DNA of 11,496 nucleotides, from contig JAITGJ010000061.1 in the NCBI GenBank assembly GCA_031280705.1, forward strand, positions 1 through 11,496. Direction: 5' to 3'. Source of the stretch: Spirochaetaceae bacterium. Lineage in GTDB: Bacteria; Spirochaetota; Spirochaetia; Treponematales; Breznakiellaceae. Both the position numbers and the translations under genes were made by a program. Below the pieces are notes generated by a model that ran no database searches, was not told the DNA's origin, and saw only the letters and a program-made list of their open reading frames with translations. Positions 6,451 through 11,496 of this stretch are shown here, piece after piece. How positions within the stretch are numbered: the stretch's first letter is position 1; every line of letters starts with the position of its first letter.

Positions 6451-6477
6451 CTGCCCCGCCGCTTTGCGGCGGGGCAG
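6451..6477. terminator. Strong hairpin terminator between convergent ssb and MATE genes
   Basis: A perfect 12-bp GC-rich stem, CTGCCCCGCCGC (6451-6462) and GCGGCGGGGCAG (6466-6477), closes on a 3-nt loop. On the minus strand it is followed by TTCATTTTT, a usable U tract, so it best serves the MATE gene. On the plus strand TAAAACACAC follows, so termination of ssb transcripts there is less certain. Confidence 0.75.
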
Positions 6478-6564
6478 TAAAACACACGGCAAATAAACCG
6501 GCGCGGCATTTTTTGCGCACCGCCGGGGCGGAAACCGGGCGGCCCGAAGCGGACAGCCCGCTTT

Positions 6565-7983
6565 TTACGAGGCGCGGATGGAGGCGAGGCCGGACGCTTT
6601 TCCCTCCGGGACTTCCCCGGCGGGAGACGGTTCCGCGGCGAACGATTTACCGAGTTTTCTGAAAAGGTTCATGCCGAACAGCGCCGCCACGACCCCGGTA
6701 ATGACGTCGGAGATGGGCTGGGTATAAATGAAACCCGTAAAACCAAACGTCCGGTTCAGGATAAAGAGCAGGGGCAAGTACACCAGAAATTGCCGCCCCA
6801 TGTTGATAATCGTGGACTGAACCGGTTTTCCCAGCGCCTGGAAGGTGGACATAATCGTCATCTGGAGGCCCATGGTGGGCAGCCCGATGAGGAAGGCCCG
6901 CATCATGCGGGAACCGGCGTTTATGGTCGCTTCGTCACGGATAAAGAGCATCATCATTTGCCGCCCGAAGAAGTAAAAAATCACCATGAAAAACAGGGCA
7001 AGGGCCGTGGTGCAGGTAATGGTTACCCGGAATCCCGCGATCAGCCGTTTCAGGTTTTTCGCGCCGTAGTTGAATCCCGCGTACGGGCCGAACCCGAAGC
7101 CGAGGCTCATGATGAGGCCGAACGCCAGCATCGAAACGCGCATACTGATACCGCTTCCGGCCACCACATGATCCCCGTAACTTGCGGCGACAATGTTGGA
7201 AACCACCATGGCGAATGTAAAGATGATGTTGGACACCGCCGCGGGAACGCCGATCTTGAATATCTCCCGGAACATTTTCCGGTTGGGTTTGAAAAACTTC
7301 GGGCTGATGGTCAGTACGGATTTTCCCCGGACGTAAAACAGAATCGCGTAGGTAAGTCCTACCGCCTGCCCCGCAATGGTGGCCCAGGCCGCCCCGGCGA
7401 CACCCCAACCGAAGTAAAGGATAAAAACCGGGTCAAGCACAATGTTGATGCCGATCCCCAGGACCTGGGAAATCATTGCCGCGGTACTGGCGCCCTCGGA
7501 ACGGATCGCCCCGCCAACGGCCATGCCCAGCATGGAAACGGCGATAAACATCGATATTATCGTAAAATAACTGTTCGCATAGGGGAAAGTAACTTCACTG
7601 GTCCCGATGAGGTGCAGTACCGGCTCCCGAAACAGCGTTACGAGCGCGGTGATGCAAATGCCGATAAGAAACGTTACCCAAAAGGAAACGGCGTTGGTGT
7701 GCCTGGCTTCCTTCATATTTTTCGCGCCCAGGCACCGGGACAGGTAACTCGACGCGCCCATGGCGAAAATGTTACCGACTCCCTGGGAAAGCATGAACAG
7801 CGGCATGGAAAGGGAGATGCCCGCCACCATATTCGGATCGTTGGTTTGGCCGATAAAGAAGGTATCGGTCATGTTGTAGATCATCTGGGCGACGCTCCCC
7901 AGCATCATGGGAACGGCCAGGCGGAGAATCGCGGTGGGCACCGGGGCGCTTTCCATCAATTCAATTCCGGTATATTTTTTCAT
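6565..7983 (-). CDS. MATE family multidrug/toxin efflux transporter
   Basis: Encodes 472 residues with about twelve membrane helices in two similar halves, the usual MATE length and layout. The N-terminal block is typical: a PVPTAILRLAVPMMLG helix, then MIYNMTDTFFIGQ with the conserved Asp/Thr-Asp region. Other family-like parts are VGGAIRSEGAS, NIVLDPVFI and, in the second half, GFGFGPYAGFNYGAKN and STFQALGKP. MATE proteins export cationic drugs or metabolites using a sodium or proton gradient; substrate and ion cannot be told from this sequence. It resembles the MepA/DinF-like bacterial branch. ATG 7983 is preceded by AAGGAG with 5-nt spacing. The C-terminal tail after the last helix is a short Pro/Glu/Ala-rich cytoplasmic stretch. 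The gene stands alone with its own promoter, leader and terminator. Confidence 0.93.
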   Translation of the reverse strand: MKKYTGIELMESAPVPTAILRLAVPMMLGSVAQMIYNMTDTFFIGQTNDPNMVAGISLSMPLFMLSQGVGNIFAMGASSYLSRCLGAKNMKEARHTNAVSFWVTFLIGICITALVTLFREPVLHLIGTSEVTFPYANSYFTIISMFIAVSMLGMAVGGAIRSEGASTAAMISQVLGIGINIVLDPVFILYFGWGVAGAAWATIAGQAVGLTYAILFYVRGKSVLTISPKFFKPNRKMFREIFKIGVPAAVSNIIFTFAMVVSNIVAASYGDHVVAGSGISMRVSMLAFGLIMSLGFGFGPYAGFNYGAKNLKRLIAGFRVTITCTTALALFFMVIFYFFGRQMMMLFIRDEATINAGSRMMRAFLIGLPTMGLQMTIMSTFQALGKPVQSTIINMGRQFLVYLPLLFILNRTFGFTGFIYTQPISDVITGVVAALFGMNLFRKLGKSFAAEPSPAGEVPEGKASGLASIRAS

Positions 7984-8052
7984 TTTGGCTCCTTGTCAAA
8001 AAAAGGTACGGGTGATACGGCGGCAACGTGTTATTTTGTGCAGCATACCACC

Positions 8053-8086
8053 GGGGCGGATAATGGCTGACAGCCCATAACGCCCC
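8053..8086 (-). other. Structured RNA leader hairpin upstream of the MATE gene
   Basis: GGGGCG and CGCCCC form a 6-bp outer stem. Inside it, AT and GGCT pair with AGCC and AT around a GTC loop with one bulged G. A second 5-bp hairpin (GTCCG with CGGAC) lies at 8109-8125. Both fall in the predicted leader of about 185 nt. No known riboswitch class is recognised; a regulatory role is inference. Confidence 0.4.
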
Positions 8087-8174
8087 ATCACGAGAGATCC
8101 CGCGTGTTGTCCGCAAGCCCCGGACGGCGCCGGTAAGCGGGCCGCGCGGGCGCTATTGAACAAATCAACGATTT

Positions 8175-8203
8175 ATGGTAGACAAAAAGAAAAAACGTGT
8201 CAA
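8175..8203 (-). promoter_or_regulatory. Sigma-70-type promoter of the MATE gene
   Basis: On the minus strand a perfect TTGACA (8203-8198) is followed after exactly 17 nt by TACCAT (8180-8175), 4 of 6 to consensus. The predicted start is near 8168, leaving a 5' leader of about 185 nt before the ATG at 7983. The spacer is a T-rich stretch. Confidence 0.7.
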
Positions 8204-8241
8204 TACTAACGCTTCAAAATGTTGCTCTTTTTTGGAATAAA

Positions 8242-8255
8242 CGCAACTATTTGCG
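8242..8255 (-). terminator. Possible weak terminator after the U32 gene
   Basis: On the minus strand CGCAA pairs with TTGCG across an ATAG loop and is followed by TTTATT. The stem is only 5 bp. It lies about 37 nt after the U32 stop and just before the MATE promoter, the right place for an operon end. Confidence 0.3.
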
Positions 8256-8291
8256 GCAGGGTAAAGATTTGCCCGGCGCCGTGCGGGCGGC

Positions 8292-10487
8292 TCACCGGCC
8301 GGAAGCGCCGGAGCGCGGGGTACTCCGCCGGCGCTTTTCCAGACCGGGGCCCCCTTCCAAAGCGGCGGGCCGCTCCGCGCCGTCTTCTTCCTTCGCGTAA
8401 AACCCGTCCTTCCAGTTAAAGCGGCTTCCGCCGGGGAGGGCCCGCGCGGAAAGAGCGGCCTTCATAACCATCCGGTAGTCCTTCTTTTTGAGCGGCCCGC
8501 CGGAAATCCCGGAAAAATCAATGATAAACCGGCGGAATCCGGCCTGCTCCAGAAAAGGCCGCTTGTCCACGATGGAAAACGGCGTTTCGGGAAACACGGC
8601 GCTGCCCTCCTCTCCGCTCACCAGACGGAATTCTTCGCCCCGGCTGTCGCCAAAAGCGCCGAAACCGTAGGCCGAAAGATCCGCGCGGATACGGAACAGT
8701 GGCGGAAAGGCGAAAAGGGTTACAAACGCCAGCGCCCGCCGGGAAGCGGGAACGGTACGTTCAAGATTCTGCCGGTTATTTTCGAGCGGCGTTACCAGGG
8801 CCGCCGCGCCCAGGGAAGCCGCAAAAGCCGCCGCCCAGCGGTTAAAGGTATAAAGCCAGGGCCCGGCAATAAGGAGCGCCGCGCGGCGCCCCCGGAAGAG
8901 GGATACATGGCCGGGATTGTTGATGATCCAGGCGGTGAACCCCGCTTCCAGCAGGCGGCTCACCGTTTCCCGCGTGCGGGAAACTTCGGCTTCGGGAAAC
9001 CAGGGATCGAGGGAAAGCACCAGATCCCCGCCGCCAAAGGGAAGGGGCTTTCGCGCGCGGTCGAGCAGATACGCGGCGTTTTTCCGGGAGAGGGCCAGAA
9101 TCACCTTGACGGGCCGCTCCGACTGGATCGCGAAAAGATCTTCGATTCGCGCTGCCGCCGCGTATATACCCGGCGGCAGCAATTTCACCGGCTCGGCGAC
9201 GTTTCCCCGCGCGGTTTTTTCCACCGGGAAAACCGGTTCCCCCGCGCGCTCACTGCCCGGTATCCGCCGGGATGGGGCGGATGCGTCGCGTATCACCATA
9301 GGATACCGGCGGCCCGCACTCCGGCGCTGGATCAGGTAAACCGGATCGCCCGCGTTAAAGCCTTCGGGAACGGAAATCCAGACGCCGTCCCCCTCCTGTT
9401 CAGCCGCGGTAAGTTTATGCGCTTTCCGTTCGGTATCATCGGAACGGTGAAACCGGACCGAGTCCCCCGCTTCAAGGGGAGGCGAACAGGCGGCAATAAA
9501 GCCGCGCCGCTCCCCGGATGAACCGCGGACGCGGCGTATATTTCCCAGCGGAATGCCCACGCCGCCGTCCTTTGCCGGATCGAGCCAGTCCGGCAGCCCG
9601 GCAGTCCGGGCCGCCGGTCCGTCAAAATAGAACCGGGTTTTTTTGCGGGCAAAGTCATTCCGCACAATTTCCCGCGCTTCGGCAAGCGCCGTCTCCGGGC
9701 CGCGCTCCAAGGAGTCGAGCAGGCGGCGGTACGCGGATACCACGGCGCCCACATAACCGGCGCTTTTCATGCGGCCCTCAATCTTGAAGGAAGCGGCCCC
9801 CGCCCCGGCCAGCGCGGGAATGTCCGCGAGAAGCTCCAGGTCCGCGGGGCTGAAGTAGTAGCCCGCCGCGCCGTCCCGGCGGCGATAGTACCGGCGGCAC
9901 GCCTGGGTACAAAGCCCCCGGTTCGCGGACGCGCCGCCCAGAAAACTGGAAAAAAGGCAGAGCCCTGACGCGCTGACACAGAGCGCGCCGTGGACAAACA
10001 CCTCAATCTCCGCGCTCGTTCCCGCGCAAATGGCCGCGATTTCGGCAAGGGAAAGTTCCCGCGCCAGCACGACCCGGGAAACGCCGTGTTTTGAAATGAG
10101 ATTTACGGCCGGCGCGGAGGCGATATTCATTTGGGTTGACGCGTGGATTTTGAGGGAAGGGAAATTGTCCCGCGCCATTTTAAGGACCCCGAAATCCTGC
10201 ACGATAATGGCGTCCGGCCCGGTAACGGAAAGGTACTTGAGCAGGCGGTACATACGGTCCGCCTCCCGCTCCTCAAAAACCGTATTTACCGTAACGTAGA
10301 GCCTGCGGCCCATGCGGCGCAGGGCGCGGAGCGCGGCCTCAAATTGGGCATACGTAAAATTGGCGCTCCGCTGCCGGGCGTTGAATTCCTTGAGACCGAG
10401 GTACACCGCGTCGGCGCCCTCGCCAATGGCGGCGTTGAGGGCCTCAGGCGACCCGGCGGGAGCGAGAAGTTCGGGAATGCGCGGCAT
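8292..10487 (-). CDS. U32 family protein (peptidase U32 / RNA hydroxylation type)
   Basis: Encodes 731 residues. The N-terminus MPRIPELLAPAGSPEAL and GADAVYLGLKEFNAR are standard U32 openings. The signature EVFVHGALCVSASGLCLFS (162-180) carries Cys170 and Cys177; Cys193 and Cys197 follow in NRGLCTQACRR. These four Cys are the conserved set thought to hold an iron-sulfur cluster. FKIEGRMKSAGYVGAVV at 234-250 completes the first domain. A middle beta-rich domain follows, and then a second U32-like half (about 455-690, with GPWLYTFNRWAAAFAASLGAAALVTPLENN). Characterised relatives such as E. coli RlhA hydroxylate 23S rRNA, and others act on tRNA; older annotation says collagenase-like peptidase. 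Which RNA is modified cannot be decided here, so no symbol is given. The start lies 5 nt after the upstream hydrolase gene, with AGGAG only 2 nt before ATG. Confidence 0.9.
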   Translation of the reverse strand: MPRIPELLAPAGSPEALNAAIGEGADAVYLGLKEFNARQRSANFTYAQFEAALRALRRMGRRLYVTVNTVFEEREADRMYRLLKYLSVTGPDAIIVQDFGVLKMARDNFPSLKIHASTQMNIASAPAVNLISKHGVSRVVLARELSLAEIAAICAGTSAEIEVFVHGALCVSASGLCLFSSFLGGASANRGLCTQACRRYYRRRDGAAGYYFSPADLELLADIPALAGAGAASFKIEGRMKSAGYVGAVVSAYRRLLDSLERGPETALAEAREIVRNDFARKKTRFYFDGPAARTAGLPDWLDPAKDGGVGIPLGNIRRVRGSSGERRGFIAACSPPLEAGDSVRFHRSDDTERKAHKLTAAEQEGDGVWISVPEGFNAGDPVYLIQRRSAGRRYPMVIRDASAPSRRIPGSERAGEPVFPVEKTARGNVAEPVKLLPPGIYAAAARIEDLFAIQSERPVKVILALSRKNAAYLLDRARKPLPFGGGDLVLSLDPWFPEAEVSRTRETVSRLLEAGFTAWIINNPGHVSLFRGRRAALLIAGPWLYTFNRWAAAFAASLGAAALVTPLENNRQNLERTVPASRRALAFVTLFAFPPLFRIRADLSAYGFGAFGDSRGEEFRLVSGEEGSAVFPETPFSIVDKRPFLEQAGFRRFIIDFSGISGGPLKKKDYRMVMKAALSARALPGGSRFNWKDGFYAKEEDGAERPAALEGGPGLEKRRRSTPRSGASGR

Positions 10488-10489
10488 GG

Positions 10490-10495
10490 CTCCTA
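10490..10495 (-). promoter_or_regulatory. Ribosome site fused to the upstream stop codon
   Basis: The minus strand reads TAGGAG then CC then ATG. TAG (10495-10493) stops the hydrolase gene and AGGAG (10494-10490) is the only ribosome site for the U32 gene. The spacing of 2 nt is unusually short, so translation probably depends on coupling to the upstream gene. Confidence 0.6.
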
Positions 10496-11413
10496 TACCC
10501 TGATGATGGTCCCTTCGCGGGCAATGATCAAACTGACCGGACGTTCCACGATCGCGCCGGAAGGACCGCCTTTCCGGGCGGGCTTCGCGGCGGCGGGGCG
10601 GTAACGGCGGCCCAACACATCAAGCTGCCGGTCCGTGCGTCCCGGATCGTGATGAAAACAAACGAGCTTTTTTACCCCCATCCGGCGGGCGGAACGAATC
10701 GCTTCCTCAAAACTGGAATGACCCCAGCCCTTCTTTGACGCGAGATATTCCCGTTCGGTATACATACTATCGTAAACAAGGACATCGGCGTCCCGGATAA
10801 AATGCAAAAAACGCTCGTTGTGCTCGCGGGCGGCTTCCACCTGTTCCGCACCGGCGCCTTCGCCGGCTCCGTATGGTTCGGTATCGTAGGCGGTAACGAT
10901 AGTTTTCCCCTCGTACTCAAAGCGGTACCCCAGTGTTACAATGGGATGATTCAGATATTTGCTCGTAACTATAAGGCCGTCCCCAAGGTTTATTTCCTTT
11001 TCATCAATATGCTCGAACTCAATATGCGCGGCAAGCTCGTTGAGCCGGACGGGCCAGTAATCGTAGGAAAGCTGACGGCTAAATACTGTTTCCAGGGATA
11101 CGTCCTTGTCGTTGGCCGGTCCCCGGATGCGGAGGGTGGTGGCGCCCATAAAAATCGGGCCGAACATGGGAAAGCCCATAATATGATCCCAATGCGTATG
11201 GGTGATAAAAACATCGGCGTCAATAGAACCGTTACGTGATTGTTGTTTGAGGAGCCGGTTTCCAAGACTCCGCACGCCGGTCCCCAGATCCACAATGACC
11301 AGTTTTTTACCGGCCCGGATTTCCAGACATGAGGTATTGCCGCCGTAAATCACCGTATCGGAACCGGGACAGGCGATACTGCCCCGGACGCCCCAAAAAT
11401 ACACAGAAAACAT
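10493..11413 (-). CDS. Metallo-beta-lactamase fold hydrolase, phosphodiesterase-like
   Basis: Encodes 306 residues from ATG 11413. The N-terminus FSVYFWGVRGSIACPG, then YGGNTSCLEIR and VIVDLGTG, is typical of the PhnP/RNase Z-like branch of MBL hydrolases. The metal site is complete: THTHWDH (His72, His74, Asp76, His77), His156 in LNHP, Asp177 in AYDTE, and a late His in CFHHDPGRTD. GWGHSS at about 230-235 is also shared with phosphodiesterase and tRNase Z relatives. Such proteins cut phosphodiester bonds, often cyclic nucleotides or RNA; the substrate here is unknown. ATG 11413 gives the standard family start and has GAAGAAGG about 11 nt upstream. A TTG at 11434 in the same frame overlaps the stop of a possible upstream frame as TTGA and is the alternative start. 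It forms a likely operon with the U32 gene. Confidence 0.88.
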   Translation of the reverse strand: MFSVYFWGVRGSIACPGSDTVIYGGNTSCLEIRAGKKLVIVDLGTGVRSLGNRLLKQQSRNGSIDADVFITHTHWDHIMGFPMFGPIFMGATTLRIRGPANDKDVSLETVFSRQLSYDYWPVRLNELAAHIEFEHIDEKEINLGDGLIVTSKYLNHPIVTLGYRFEYEGKTIVTAYDTEPYGAGEGAGAEQVEAAREHNERFLHFIRDADVLVYDSMYTEREYLASKKGWGHSSFEEAIRSARRMGVKKLVCFHHDPGRTDRQLDVLGRRYRPAAAKPARKGGPSGAIVERPVSLIIAREGTIIRV

Positions 11414-11430
11414 GGGATGCGCCGCCTTCT

Positions 11431-11496
11431 TCAAAAATTATGACCGTCCAAAACCATGCCGCCGGGGATTCCGGACAACCCTGTCTCAGGGGGCAT
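11431..11496 (-). CDS. Possible C-terminal end of an upstream gene, cut by the window edge
   Basis: A frame open from the right edge encodes 21 residues ending in LDGHNF and stops at TGA 11433-11431. Its stop overlaps the alternative TTG start of the hydrolase gene in a TTGA junction, an arrangement common within operons. It is too short to identify, and another minus frame is also open here, so this is tentative. Confidence 0.3.
   Translation of the reverse strand: MPPETGLSGIPGGMVLDGHNF

Noticed and set aside
6790..8070. A 426-codon open frame on the plus strand opposite the MATE gene
   Set aside because: It is antisense to a clear transporter, rich in His/Arg/Gly/Asp with no family likeness, and has no ribosome site. 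GC-rich codon bias produces such shadow frames.
8197..8400. Small plus-strand frames between the MATE and U32 genes
   Set aside because: They overlap the MATE promoter and the U32 C-terminus on the opposite strand, lack ribosome sites and are Arg/Pro-rich.

Overview
The window looks like a piece of a spirochaete chromosome, most likely a treponeme-type organism. This rests on gene content and style: a CHASE2-cyclase receptor, an Ala/Pro-rich linker leading into an outer-membrane barrel-like segment, a stand-alone SSB, a U32 protein next to a metallo-beta-lactamase-fold hydrolase, and GC-rich coding with little intergenic space. That assignment is inference; no rRNA, tRNA or other firm taxonomic marker is present. 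I see no CRISPR array, transposase or integrase.

Layout. Positions 1-586 (+) hold the 3' part of an envelope protein gene. Its linker and barrel-like segments lie in different frames, separated by a run of 14 C at 73-86, so the gene is out of frame as given. It converges on a strikingly AT-rich four-helix membrane protein gene (1083-622, -). That gene follows a large CHASE2/class III cyclase-like receptor (3658-1148, -) whose catalytic residues are mostly lost. Divergent from the receptor is a 637-residue protein of unknown function (3785-5698, +). Its only visible expression signal is a consensus -10 box placed so that transcription would begin at the ATG. Next is a stand-alone ssb (5894-6322, +) with a structured leader and an atypical C-terminal tip. 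Downstream of it are a tandem-repeat/inverted-repeat element and a strong hairpin terminator shared with the convergent MATE efflux gene (7983-6565, -). The MATE gene has a good sigma-70-type promoter and a structured leader of about 185 nt. The last block (11413-8292, -) is a probable two-gene operon: an MBL-fold hydrolase, then a U32-family protein starting 5 nt later. A short open frame at the right edge may be the tail of another gene in that operon.

The genes do not form one obvious pathway: envelope protein, signalling receptor, unknown protein, DNA binding, efflux, and RNA modification/hydrolase. I see no convincing new multi-gene system. The most interesting points are the poly-C tract (possible phase variation or a sequencing error), the apparently dead cyclase, the likely leaderless gene, the AT-rich membrane gene, the repeat element after ssb and the structured MATE leader.
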